12,172 nucleotides of DNA from Solibacillus sp045640265. GTDB taxonomy: Bacteria; Bacillota; Bacilli; Bacillales_A; Planococcaceae. The notes beneath the pieces are model-generated. The model searched no databases. It worked only from the letters and a program-made list of their open reading frames with translations, and was not told where the DNA came from. The stretch spans positions 1 through 12,172 of the forward strand of contig JAZUES010000182.1 of the NCBI GenBank assembly GCA_045640265.1, read 5' to 3'. Shown piece after piece: positions 1 to 7,095 of the stretch. A program made the translations under genes and the position numbers. Numbering within the stretch: the stretch's first letter is position 1; every line of letters starts with the position of its first letter.

Positions 1-195
1 CTTCCGTTTTCACGTGTTTTCGATGGTCGTTGAACCTTCTCCTTTTGCGGAGCTTGGCTGCTGATTGTCTTTGTCCCACAGTCATTTTCAAGCATTCACG
101 CTGACCATTTCTAGTTACGTTGTAGCTGACTGCGCATTTAAAGAGTTTCCAGCAATTCACGAGGTTTATTTAAAGACGAGGCACTAACAAATTTT
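1..195 (-). ncRNA. Group I self-splicing intron in nrdJ, 5' part
   Basis: The nrdJ frame breaks directly after the codon GGT, in phase 0. The exon end GACGTGGT can pair with an internal guide GCCTCGTC (plus 175-182), giving a P1 helix with one mismatch and the characteristic U-G wobble at the splice site. Downstream come group I core elements in the right order on the minus strand. They are a P-like element (GAATTGCTGGAAA, within 143-158), a Q-like element (AATCAGCAGCCAAG, 53-66), a P6 hairpin CTCC/GGAG (39-52) and an R-like element (GTTCAACGACCATCG, 21-35). P3 can form between 158-163 and 11-16, and P4 between GCTG at 150-153 and CAGC within Q. The 3' strand of P7 (S element), P8, the 3' splice site and any homing endonuclease gene lie outside the window. 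It resembles the subgroup IA introns known from phage and Bacillus RNR genes; the subgroup is an inference. Confidence 0.9.
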
Positions 196-984
196 ACCAC
201 GTCTTGACCCACCCTGTTCCACAAGATGTGTCAGCTTAGCAATATCATCAAGCCAGCTCACAGAACCACTTGATTTACCGTTTACCCCGCGCGCTAATGT
301 GTTGCGTGGGCGAAGCGTTGAACCGTTCGTACCAACACCACCACCGCGGCTCATAATTTCCATTACTTGCTTACGGTGATCACTAATACCTTCGCGAGAA
401 TCCGCAACAAACGGCATAACGTAGCAGTTAAAGAATGTTACTTCGGTTTCAGAACCAGCACCATAAATAACACGACCCGCCGGAATGAAGGCTAAAGATA
501 CCAATTGCTCATAAAACTTTTCAAACCATTCTTTGCGCTTTTCTGCTGTTTTTTCTACAGCAGCTAAGCCCGTCGCATTACGTTTTGCAATTTGTTCATA
601 ATATATTTCTAAAGGCTTTTCAATAATATCTAAAGAACGTTCAACAACACCTGTTGTTTGCTCGTCCCCATCTAATACATGTCGGTAATCTTCTTCAATT
701 AAAATCGCCGCCGTTTTTTTATCAAGATTAATCGATTGAATAATCCCTAATCCACGTGCAGGGAATTTTGGATCTTGTTTTACGGTTAGTACAACAAAAT
801 CTCCTACTTTTAATGTTTTCTTTTCCGTATCTTTAAAAGAATAACGGTCAATCATTACAAGACGAGACACACCTTTATGGGTAATGTGCATATCCGGTGT
901 AATCGGATGTACTTGAGGAAACTGCTCGATATCTTGATTTAACTGATTGACTTGGATGGTTTTTTCTACAACACTTGCCACCAC
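196..984 (-). CDS. nrdJ: Class II (B12-dependent) ribonucleotide reductase, first exon only
   Basis: Reduces ribonucleotides to deoxyribonucleotides using adenosylcobalamin. This is only the first exon, 263 codons; the rest lies beyond the intron and the left edge. Visible motifs are FFNCYV (Cys about residue 187, the position of a redox-active Cys in RNR N-terminal regions), the loop GGGVGTNGSTLRP (about 214-226), and GGSRRG at the exon end. The first roughly 130 residues form an extra N-terminal domain that does not look like an ATP cone. The reading frame is open back to a GTG at 1044, but that codon has no ribosome binding site and lies inside an NrdR-box-like palindrome. AAAGGGGG at 990-997 precedes tandem GTG codons at 984 and 981, so the start is one of these two. 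Without splicing, translation would stop three codons past the exon (TAG at 184-186). The family call is firm; the exact start is not. Confidence 0.9.
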
Positions 985-1040
985 ATAAGCCCCCTTTGAA
1001 CGATTTAATAATATATAATTCCCAACAAAACGAGAATCAA

Positions 1041-1056
1041 ACACAATATGTAGTGT
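1041..1056 (-). promoter_or_regulatory. NrdR box 1 upstream of nrdJ
   Basis: Minus-strand ACACTACATATTGTGT matches the published NrdR box pattern acaCwAtATaTwGtgt at 15 of 16 positions. It lies inside a longer perfect 11-bp inverted repeat (1034-1044 and 1053-1063). NrdR is the nucleotide-sensing repressor of ribonucleotide reductase genes, so a site here fits the downstream nrdJ. Confidence 0.8.
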
Positions 1057-1072
1057 TTGATTCTTTTTAACT

Positions 1073-1088
1073 ATTCTATATATTGGGT
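1073..1088 (-). promoter_or_regulatory. NrdR box 2 upstream of nrdJ
   Basis: Minus-strand ACCCAATATATAGAAT matches the NrdR pattern at 13 of 16 positions. Its centre is 32 bp from box 1, about three helical turns, with a 16-bp linker; this is the usual tandem arrangement for NrdR. The promoter probably overlaps the boxes, but no convincing -35/-10 pair could be assigned. Confidence 0.7.
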
Positions 1089-1140
1089 ATGTACTTCTTC
1101 ACTTAGAAAAGAGTACAACATATTTTTTTTTCAAACAAGG

Positions 1141-1168
1141 GGTTGATTTTTTAAAAATCTCGTCAACC
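1141..1168. repeat. Inverted repeat between lipM and nrdJ
   Basis: GGTTGA (1141-1146) and TCAACC (1163-1168) are inverted copies around a second nested palindrome of T and A runs (1145-1159). No T tract follows on the minus strand, so it is not a clear terminator. It may be an operator or a weak lipM transcript end. Confidence 0.35.
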
Positions 1169-1202
1169 TCACGTGTATCAAGGTTTTAAGTATCAAAAAA
1201 AT

Positions 1203-1234
1203 TTTTTCTTAAAATGAAAACAGGTGTTCGTTTT
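1203..1234 (-). terminator. Possible weak terminator after lipM
   Basis: Right after the lipM stop, the minus strand has GAAAAC and GTTTTC separated by an 8-base loop, followed by ATTTT and then A and T runs. The stem is AT-rich and short, so it would be weak. It is the only terminator-like structure next to the lipM end. Confidence 0.35.
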
Positions 1235-2068
1235 CTATCTTTTGAAATTCCAATCGTCCGATCCATATTTATTTTGTGCTAATTGTTCCACATATTGTAA
1301 TTGTTCTGTTGAAAGTTCATATGGAATGAGTTCAATTTGCATCGCTTGTTCAAAACCTTTTGAAAAGGCTTCCACACATTGTTCAATTGTAAATGGTATT
1401 TCAGAAAACTGATTCATCGCTACAGCTTTCTCTGGTAATTTTTTGCGCATTTTTTCTTTCGCTTCTTCTGACGCAAAGTGAAAAACAGATAACAACTGTT
1501 CTTCATCTAAATCTAAAAGGATCGCACCATGTTGTAGAATAACACCTTTTTGACGTGTTTGTGCACTACCTGCTACTTTTTTCCCTTCAACAACGAGCTC
1601 ATACCAACTCGGCGCATCAAAGCAAACTGCACTTTTGGGTTTTTTTAAGTCGTCTAATTTTTCTTGCGAGTCAGGTACACTGAAATACGCATCTAATCCG
1701 AGATTCTGAAATCCGCGCAAAATTCCTTCGCTAATAACACGATAAGCTTCTGTAACAGTCGTCGGCATTTCTGGATAGTCTTCAGAAACGATTACTGAAT
1801 ATGTAAGCTCTTGATCATGTAGCACCGCACGCCCTCCAGTAGGACGACGGACAAAACCTAAGTTTTGTTCTTTTACTGCTTGCATATTAATATCACGATT
1901 AACTTGTTGGAAATAACCAATTGAAACTGTCGCTGGATTCCATTCATAAAATCGAATAACTGGTGGAATACTGCCTTCACTATGCCAATCGAGTAACGCC
2001 TCATCCAGAGCCATATTAAAAGATGGACTACATGGACCTGAATTGATAAAACACCATTGTTTTTTCAA
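1235..2068 (-). CDS. lipM: Octanoyl-[ACP]:protein N-octanoyltransferase LipM
   Basis: Transfers octanoate from acyl carrier protein to the lipoyl domain of GcvH, the first step of lipoate synthesis in Bacillus. The protein is about 277 residues, matching the family length. It belongs to the biotin/lipoate ligase fold: FVRRPTGGRAVLHDQELTYS (about 72-91) is the acyl-binding stretch, SAVCFDAPS holds the catalytic Cys (about 149), and EGKKVAGSAQ (161-170) holds the conserved Lys. It is very close to what I recall of B. subtilis YqhM/LipM, including the C-terminal DDWNFKR. The frame is open to an ATG at 2092, but that ATG lies upstream of the Shine-Dalgarno GGAGG (2078-2082). The TTG at 2068, 9 nt after it, is therefore the likely start. 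It is divergent from the rhodanese gene and close to the gcv operon, whose H protein needs lipoate. Confidence 0.93.
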   Translation of the reverse strand: MKKQWCFINSGPCSPSFNMALDEALLDWHSEGSIPPVIRFYEWNPATVSIGYFQQVNRDINMQAVKEQNLGFVRRPTGGRAVLHDQELTYSVIVSEDYPEMPTTVTEAYRVISEGILRGFQNLGLDAYFSVPDSQEKLDDLKKPKSAVCFDAPSWYELVVEGKKVAGSAQTRQKGVILQHGAILLDLDEEQLLSVFHFASEEAKEKMRKKLPEKAVAMNQFSEIPFTIEQCVEAFSKGFEQAMQIELIPYELSTEQLQYVEQLAQNKYGSDDWNFKR

Positions 2069-2106
2069 ATTTTCTCGCCTCCAATAGTTCATTTTAACAA
2101 ACTCAC

Positions 2107-2135
2107 TCGACTATCTCTAGTTCATCTCTTATAAT
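2107..2135 (+). promoter_or_regulatory. Promoter for the rhodanese gene
   Basis: TCGACT (2107-2112), a 17-bp spacer and TATAAT (2130-2135) fit a SigA promoter with an exact -10. It would start transcription just upstream of the ribosome binding site AAAGGGG near 2151-2157. Confidence 0.6.
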
Positions 2136-2160
2136 AGAAAGTAGAGAAAGAAAGGGGCAA
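2131..2160 (-). promoter_or_regulatory. Possible promoter for lipM
   Basis: On the minus strand, TTGCCC (2155-2160), an 18-bp spacer and TATTAT (2131-2136) form a plausible SigA promoter. Its -10 overlaps the -10 of the divergent rhodanese promoter, so the two could exclude each other. Confidence 0.45.
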
Positions 2161-2167
2161 TATCGCA

Positions 2168-2548
2168 GTGACAATCTTATACACTATATTAGCTGTCTTA
2201 GTCATCATCGTCGTTTACGTTGTTGTAAACTCATTACGATTAAAAAAAGCAGTGACAAATTTAACACAAGAGCAATTTATCGAAGGTTATCGTAAAGCGC
2301 AATTAATTGATTTACGTGAACCAAAAGAATTCGAAGCGGGTCATATTTTAGGTGCTCGTAACATCCCAATGACGCAATTTAATAATCGTCATAAAGAAAT
2401 CCGCCCAGATTTACCAGTATATCTATACTGCCAAAACTCTGGTCGCAGTGCACGTGCTGCTTTAAACTTAAAGAAAAAAGGCTATACTCAAATTTACCAA
2501 TTACAAGGCGGCTTCAAAACTTGGACTGGTAAAGTAAAAGCAAAATAA
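2168..2548 (+). CDS. Membrane-anchored rhodanese-like sulfurtransferase (YqhL-like)
   Basis: A single-domain rhodanese of 126 residues. Residues about 2-20 form a hydrophobic N-terminal anchor, which suggests a membrane-bound protein with the catalytic domain in the cytoplasm. The rhodanese domain follows: LIDLREPKEFEAGHILGARNIP, then the active-site loop CQNSGRSARAA with the persulfide-forming Cys, then QLQGGFKTW. Starts at GTG with AAAGGGG about 10 nt upstream. The position between lipM and gcvPB matches yqhL of B. subtilis. The physiological sulfur donor and acceptor cannot be read from sequence. Confidence 0.92.
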   Translation: MTILYTILAVLVIIVVYVVVNSLRLKKAVTNLTQEQFIEGYRKAQLIDLREPKEFEAGHILGARNIPMTQFNNRHKEIRPDLPVYLYCQNSGRSARAALNLKKKGYTQIYQLQGGFKTWTGKVKAK

Positions 2549-2559
2549 ATTTATGACCA

Positions 2560-2587
2560 AGCTCTCTATTTTTAGAGGGCTTTTTTC
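2560..2587 (+). terminator. Rho-independent terminator after the rhodanese gene
   Basis: AGCTCTCT and AGAGGGCT form an 8-bp stem with one G-U pair and a 6-base loop, followed by a T run (2581-2586), 11 nt after the stop codon. Confidence 0.88.
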
Positions 2588-2688
2588 ATATTTGTTTAAA
2601 ATTTCAAATGAGTTTCTTCTATTATAATATGTTTTTAAAAGAGATTGAACATTTAGCAACGTCCGATGATTGAATTATTACATAAAAA

Positions 2689-2724
2689 GTAAAAAAGAGG
2701 CTAGGAAATAATTCCAGCCTCTTT
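2689..2724 (-). terminator. Rho-independent terminator of the gcv operon
   Basis: On the minus strand, AAAGAGGCT and GGAA pair with TTCC and AGCCTCTTT around a 4-base loop, with one bulged base, and a T run follows. It lies a few bases after the gcvPB stop. With the plus-strand terminator it closes this convergent gene pair; the roughly 100 bases between the two hold no gene. Confidence 0.9.
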
Positions 2725-2729
2725 AACAT

Positions 2730-4211
2730 TTATTGGACGGCAACTGCTTCTTTTTTTATATAACGTAACACTGGTGTACGAGCAGCTCGTGTCTCGTCTA
2801 AACGATTTACAACTGTCGTATGCGGTGCTTCTTGTACTAATGATGGATTATTGATCGTTTCTTGTGCAATTTGAATCATTGCATCACAGAATGCATCTAA
2901 TGTTTCTTTTGATTCCGTTTCAGTTGGCTCGATCATAATCCCCTCTTCCACGTTTAATGGGAAGTAAACTGTTGGTGGATGATAGCCAAAATCTAACAGG
3001 CGTTTTGCAATATCTAGTGTACGCACACCTAATTTCTTTTGACGACGCCCTGATAAGACGAATTCGTGTTTACAATGACGATTGTAAGGAAGGTCGTAAT
3101 GTTCTTCTAAACGACGCATCATGTAGTTTGCATTTAATACGGCATATTCTGTTACCGCTTTTAAGCCATCTGGACCCATCGAACGGATGTATGTGTAGGC
3201 ACGAACATTAATGCCAAAGTTCCCGTAATAAGGTTTTACACGACCAATTGATTGTGGACGGTTATAGTCAAAATGGAATGAGCCATCTTCTAATTTCACT
3301 AATACTGGTTTTGGTAAGAATGGGATTAAATCGTCTTTCACCCCTACTGGACCTGAACCAGGACCACCGCCACCGTGTGGACCTGTGAATGTTTTGTGTA
3401 AGTTTAAATGTACGCAGTCAAAGCCCATATCACCGGGGCGCGCTTTACTCATAACTGCGTTTAAGTTAGCTCCATCATAGTAAACCTTACCGCCAACGCC
3501 GTGAACGATTTCAGCCATATCTAAAATATTTTCTTCAAATAACCCAAGTGTATTCGGGTTTGTTAACATTAACGCTGCTGTATCCGGGCCAACAACACGG
3601 CGCAGGTCATCTAAATCTACTAAGCCGTCATCACCAGATTTAATTGTAATTGTTTCAAAGCCTGCAACAGATGCAGAAGCTGGGTTTGTTCCATGTGCTG
3701 AGTCAGGAACAATGACTTTATTACGGTGACCTTCGCCATTTGCTTCGTGGAATGCACGAATCATCATAAGTGCTGTCCATTCACCATGTGCCCCAGCTGC
3801 TGGTTGTAATGTCACTTCATCCATACCAGTAATTTCTTGTAAAGACGTTTGTAAGTCATATAAAAGTTCCATTGCACCTTGAACTGTTGCTTCATCCTGT
3901 AATGGGTGAATGTTTGCGAAACCTGCGTAGCGCGCAACGTTTTCATTAATTTTTGGATTGTACTTCATTGTACAAGAACCAAGTGGATAGAAACCTGAGT
4001 CTACACCGTGGTTACGACGAGATAAGGCTGTATAGTGACGCATAATATCCAATTCAGATACTTCAGGAAGCTCTGCTGGTGTATCACGTACTAAATCAGG
4101 TGGTAATAGGTCTGCTAAATCGAAATCAGGTACATCTAGTGGCTCTAGGTTATATCCTACGCGACCTTCTTTTGTAATTTCAAAAATGAGTGATTGGTTT
4201 TCGTTATGCAT
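2730..4211 (-). CDS. gcvPB: Glycine dehydrogenase (decarboxylating), subunit 2
   Basis: C-terminal half of the split P protein of the glycine cleavage system. It binds pyridoxal phosphate and decarboxylates glycine, passing the aminomethyl group to the lipoyl arm of GcvH. The protein is about 493 residues. VHLNLHKTF carries the Schiff-base Lys (about 273) and is followed by the glycine-rich loop GGGGPGSGP; SAHGTNPASA (171-180) and YYDGANLNA also belong to the cofactor site. The ATG at 4211 follows GGGGG by 6 nt and overlaps the gcvPA end by 8 bases (ATGCATAA), which implies translational coupling. An in-frame upstream ATG at 4232 lies before this ribosome binding site and is unlikely to be used. 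Confidence 0.97.
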   Translation of the reverse strand: MHNENQSLIFEITKEGRVGYNLEPLDVPDFDLADLLPPDLVRDTPAELPEVSELDIMRHYTALSRRNHGVDSGFYPLGSCTMKYNPKINENVARYAGFANIHPLQDEATVQGAMELLYDLQTSLQEITGMDEVTLQPAAGAHGEWTALMMIRAFHEANGEGHRNKVIVPDSAHGTNPASASVAGFETITIKSGDDGLVDLDDLRRVVGPDTAALMLTNPNTLGLFEENILDMAEIVHGVGGKVYYDGANLNAVMSKARPGDMGFDCVHLNLHKTFTGPHGGGGPGSGPVGVKDDLIPFLPKPVLVKLEDGSFHFDYNRPQSIGRVKPYYGNFGINVRAYTYIRSMGPDGLKAVTEYAVLNANYMMRRLEEHYDLPYNRHCKHEFVLSGRRQKKLGVRTLDIAKRLLDFGYHPPTVYFPLNVEEGIMIEPTETESKETLDAFCDAMIQIAQETINNPSLVQEAPHTTVVNRLDETRAARTPVLRYIKKEAVAVQ

Positions 4212-5550
4212 TGTGAGCCCCCATTTCCGCAACTAATGCTTCAATTTCTTCTTTTGTACGAATTTCTGTAACAGCGATTAACGCATGGTTTTCTAATTCT
4301 GGGTAAACGCGGCCTAAATCAAAGCCTCCGATAATACCTTTTTCAATTAACGCTTTGTTAATATCTGTTACCGATTTATTTGTTTTAACAACGATTTCGT
4401 TGAAGTGTGGACCTTGGTATGCTACTTCAAAACCAGCTGCTTCAAAGGCATTTTTCGCAAAACGTGTCTTCACGATATTTTGTTTTGCCATTTCTTGCAT
4501 GCCCTGTTTTCCAAGAGCCGTCATTGCTACGGATGCTGCAAGTGCTAGTAATGCTTGGTTTGAACAGATGTTAGATGTCGCTTTATCACGACGAATATGT
4601 TGCTCACGTGCTTGTAATGTCAATACATATCCACGACGGTCATCTTGGTCTACTGTTTCACCAACTAAGCGGCCTGGAACTTTACGCATTAGTTTATTTG
4701 TTACAGCGAAGAAACCACAGTGAGGACCGCCAAAAGCCTCTGCAATACCAAATGGCTGTGCATCTCCTACTGTAATATCCGCACCAAGTTTTCCTGGAGG
4801 TGTTAATACGCCTAGTGCTAATGGGTTAGAAGAAACGATGAATAACCCTTTGGCATTATGCGTAATGTCTGCAAGTGGTTGTAGGTTTTCAACTTGGCCA
4901 AAGAAGTTTGGATATTGCACAATAACAGCCGCAGTTTGATCATCTACTAATTCTTTAAGTGCTTCGATATCTGTTATACCATCTTTTGTAGGAATCGTTA
5001 TAACTTCAATTGATTGACCATATGCATATGTTGCTACTACATCTTTGTATTCTGGGTGAACTGCACCTGAAACAAGTAATTTTTTTCGACGCGTATGACC
5101 TGCTGCTAGCATACCTGCTTCAGCAAGTGCTGTACCGCCATCATACATAGATGAGTTGGCAAGGTCCATTCCGGTAAGTTCAGCAATCATTGTTTGAAAC
5201 TCAAAAATTGCTTGTAACTCACCTTGAGAAATTTCAGGTTGGTAAGGTGTATAAGCTGTATAAAACTCTGAACGAGAAATTACGTGATCTACAATTACTG
5301 GTTTGTAATGATTGTAAACGCCTGCACCAAGGAATGATACATTGCTAGCAGTATCTTTATTTTTTGCAGCTAATTGCGCTAATTCCTTCATTAATGCTGC
5401 TTCTGATTTTGCCGCTTTAATGTTGTATTCACTTTGGAAGCGTACCTTTTCTGGGATATCAGCGAATAGCTCATCAATTGTAGAAACACCAATTGTCTCT
5501 AACATTTCTTGCTTATCAAGTTCTGTCATTGGTAAATAACGATGTTGCAT
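4204..5550 (-). CDS. gcvPA: Glycine dehydrogenase (decarboxylating), subunit 1
   Basis: N-terminal half of the split P protein, 448 residues, the usual length. It forms a heterotetramer with GcvPB; this half has the aminotransferase fold but lacks the PLP lysine. Family stretches include RYLPMTELDKQEML at the N-terminus, FLGAGVYNHYKP, YTPYQPEISQGELQ, and GGPHCGFFA near the middle. The ATG at 5550 has AGAGGG 7 nt upstream. It lies 22 bp after gcvT in the operon. Confidence 0.97.
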   Translation of the reverse strand: MQHRYLPMTELDKQEMLETIGVSTIDELFADIPEKVRFQSEYNIKAAKSEAALMKELAQLAAKNKDTASNVSFLGAGVYNHYKPVIVDHVISRSEFYTAYTPYQPEISQGELQAIFEFQTMIAELTGMDLANSSMYDGGTALAEAGMLAAGHTRRKKLLVSGAVHPEYKDVVATYAYGQSIEVITIPTKDGITDIEALKELVDDQTAAVIVQYPNFFGQVENLQPLADITHNAKGLFIVSSNPLALGVLTPPGKLGADITVGDAQPFGIAEAFGGPHCGFFAVTNKLMRKVPGRLVGETVDQDDRRGYVLTLQAREQHIRRDKATSNICSNQALLALAASVAMTALGKQGMQEMAKQNIVKTRFAKNAFEAAGFEVAYQGPHFNEIVVKTNKSVTDINKALIEKGIIGGFDLGRVYPELENHALIAVTEIRTKEEIEALVAEMGAHNA

Positions 5551-5572
5551 TACATAACCCTCTTTTCAAAGT

Positions 5573-6676
5573 TTATTTATTTCGTTTATAAAATGGTGTT
5601 TCAACAATTACCGCTTTCGCAAATTTACTGCGAATTTCAACTTCTACTTCAATTCCGACTTCCGCGAATTTTGCGTCAATTAAAGCTAAACCAATATTAC
5701 GTTTCGTCATGGGCGATTGAGTACCGGTTGTAACGATGCCAATTTCCTGACCGTCTTTGAACACTTTATAGTCGTGACGAGGAATTCCTTTGTCAATCAT
5801 TTCAATTCCAACTGATTTACGAGGAAGACCGTTTTCTTTTTGGTTAATTAGTGCTTGTTGACCAATAAATTGTGGCTCCTTTGCTAATTTCACAGCAAAA
5901 CCGATACCTGCCTCAAGTGGTGAAATATCTTTTGATAATTCTTGACCATATAACGGTAGGCAAGCTTCAAAACGTAATGTATCACGCGCACCAAGTCCAG
6001 CAGCAACTACGCCTTTTTCTTTGCCCGCTTCTAAAATTTCATTCCAAAGATTTTTAATGTCTTCTGGTGCACCATAAATTTCAAAGCCGTCTTCACCCGT
6101 ATAACCGGAACGAGAAACGATTACATTATGACCAGCAACAGTTACGTTGTCCTGGAATTTGAAGTATTTAATAGTTGTCAGGTCACTATCTGTTAAAGTT
6201 TGTAGCACTTCTTCAGATAAAGGTCCTTGCAGTGCAATTTGTGCATAGTCAGCAGATGCGTTCGTTAATGTAACGTCACCTTCTGCATGTTGCTGTAACC
6301 AAGCGAAGTCCTTTTCAATATTTGCTGCGTTAACACATAGTAAATAGCGGTTATCTTCTAAACGATATGTTAATAAATCGTCTACAACACCGCCCGTTTC
6401 GTAACATAGTGCGCTATATTGTGCACCACCAACTGAGATTTTCGAAATGTCATTGGATAACATTTTTTGTAAGAAAGGAAGTGCATCAGGACCTTCAACA
6501 AAGATTTCTCCCATATGCGAAACATCAAAAAGGCCGGCACGATTGCGAACTGCGTCATGCTCTTCTTTGATAGATGAAAACTGTACAGGTAACTCCCAGC
6601 CACCAAAATCAATTGTTTTCCCACCATATCTAGCATACTCGTCGAAAAGTGGTGTACGTTTTAAGTCATTTGTCAT
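5573..6676 (-). CDS. gcvT: Aminomethyltransferase (T protein of glycine cleavage)
   Basis: Moves the methylene group from the aminomethyl-lipoyl arm of GcvH to tetrahydrofolate and releases ammonia. The protein is 367 residues, the normal length. It starts KRTPLFDEYARYGGK and FGGWELPVQF, followed by the DVSHMGEI motif (about 51-58). GGVVDDLLTYR (95-105) holds the catalytic Asp region, YTGEDGFEIY lies mid-protein, and LGARDTLRFEACLPLYGQEL belongs to the folate site. AAGGAGG sits 8 nt before the ATG. It is the first gene of the operon, directly behind the glycine riboswitch. Confidence 0.98.
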   Translation of the reverse strand: MTNDLKRTPLFDEYARYGGKTIDFGGWELPVQFSSIKEEHDAVRNRAGLFDVSHMGEIFVEGPDALPFLQKMLSNDISKISVGGAQYSALCYETGGVVDDLLTYRLEDNRYLLCVNAANIEKDFAWLQQHAEGDVTLTNASADYAQIALQGPLSEEVLQTLTDSDLTTIKYFKFQDNVTVAGHNVIVSRSGYTGEDGFEIYGAPEDIKNLWNEILEAGKEKGVVAAGLGARDTLRFEACLPLYGQELSKDISPLEAGIGFAVKLAKEPQFIGQQALINQKENGLPRKSVGIEMIDKGIPRHDYKVFKDGQEIGIVTTGTQSPMTKRNIGLALIDAKFAEVGIEVEVEIRSKFAKAVIVETPFYKRNK

Positions 6677-6731
6677 TTCAATGTCCTCCTTAAAAGTATG
6701 TATTTTGAAGAGCTCTTAAACTTTCATTACG

Positions 6732-6773
6732 AAAAAAAAGACAGACGAATCCCATAGATTGGGATTCTCTGTC
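6732..6773 (-). terminator. Riboswitch-controlled terminator before gcvT
   Basis: On the minus strand, a GACAGA...TCTGTC and GAATCCC...GGGATTC stem with one bulged base and a 7-base loop is followed by an uninterrupted run of eight T. The 5' arm overlaps the end of the second aptamer (GGACAGAG), so ligand-stabilised aptamer P1 and the terminator compete. By analogy with the B. subtilis gcvT leader, glycine should turn the operon on. Confidence 0.9.
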
Positions 6774-6965
6774 CTTGCACCTGAAAGTTACACCTAAATT
6801 TGAATTTCCATCACAGTTTAGGCTTTCCCCTTTGGTGGCTGCACTTTAAGTTTGCAGCGCTCTCCAGAGTTGCGTCCAATACGAGTCTTTTTGCCTGAGA
6901 GATTCATAGCATTTGCTATTTGCTCCTTCGGCGACGTGACTTCACGTTCTCTCCCCGTACCATCA
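6768..6965 (-). promoter_or_regulatory. Tandem glycine riboswitch
   Basis: Two consecutive glycine aptamers on the minus strand. The first runs from CGGGGAGAG (near 6950) through GCCGAAGGAGCAAA (about 6919-6932) to AATCTCTCAGGCAAA (6890-6904). After the linker GACGCAACTCTGGAGAG comes the second, with CCACCAAAGGGG (about 6827-6838) and AACTTTCAGGTGCAAGGACAG (6769-6789). These are the conserved blocks of the gcvT element. It also keeps a leader upstream of aptamer 1 that could form the known leader-linker kink-turn. The following terminator and gcvT make this a transcriptional control element. Confidence 0.97.
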
Positions 6966-7012
6966 TCCGCGCGAAATATATTGAACTAAGTTTTAAGATA
7001 ACTCTTAGCCAT

Positions 7013-7035
7013 ATCCTAACATTGAATGTATTATA
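7013..7035 (-). promoter_or_regulatory. Likely promoter of the gcv operon
   Basis: Two -10 candidates lie upstream of the riboswitch on the minus strand. One is a perfect TATAAT (7030-7035), which has no good -35. The other is the extended TGTTAGGAT (7013-7021), with a TTGCGT -35 18 bp before TAGGAT. Either would place the start upstream of the aptamers; which is used cannot be decided from sequence. Confidence 0.45.
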
Positions 7036-7057
7036 AACGCAATATTTTTTTGATTTC

Positions 7058-7080
7058 GGTTAATAACACGAACATTAACC
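7058..7080. repeat. Perfect inverted repeat between aroK and the gcv leader
   Basis: GGTTAAT (7058-7064) and ATTAACC (7074-7080) are perfect inverted copies with a 9-base spacer, 16 nt after the aroK stop. No T run follows on the minus strand, so it is at best a weak terminator of the comG-aroK transcript. It could also be an operator. The rest of 6677-7095, between gcvT and aroK, holds the riboswitch, its terminator and the promoter region, with no gene. Confidence 0.4.
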
Positions 7081-7095
7081 TTTATAACAATATAA

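Noticed and set aside
1..183. Frameshifted or degraded nrdJ (pseudogene) instead of an intron
   Set aside because: The break is exact after a conserved motif, and the following sequence shows ordered group I core elements with a pairing guide sequence rather than decayed nrdJ coding sequence. An intein is also excluded because the frame closes after three codons.
985..1044. N-terminal extension of NrdJ from the GTG at 1044
   Set aside because: No ribosome binding site precedes it and the codon lies within the NrdR box 1 palindrome; a good site precedes the GTG codons at 984/981.
4355..4775. Plus-strand reading frames inside gcvPA
   Set aside because: They are antisense to a highly conserved gene, have no credible ribosome binding site or domain, and are shadows of gcvPA coding bias.
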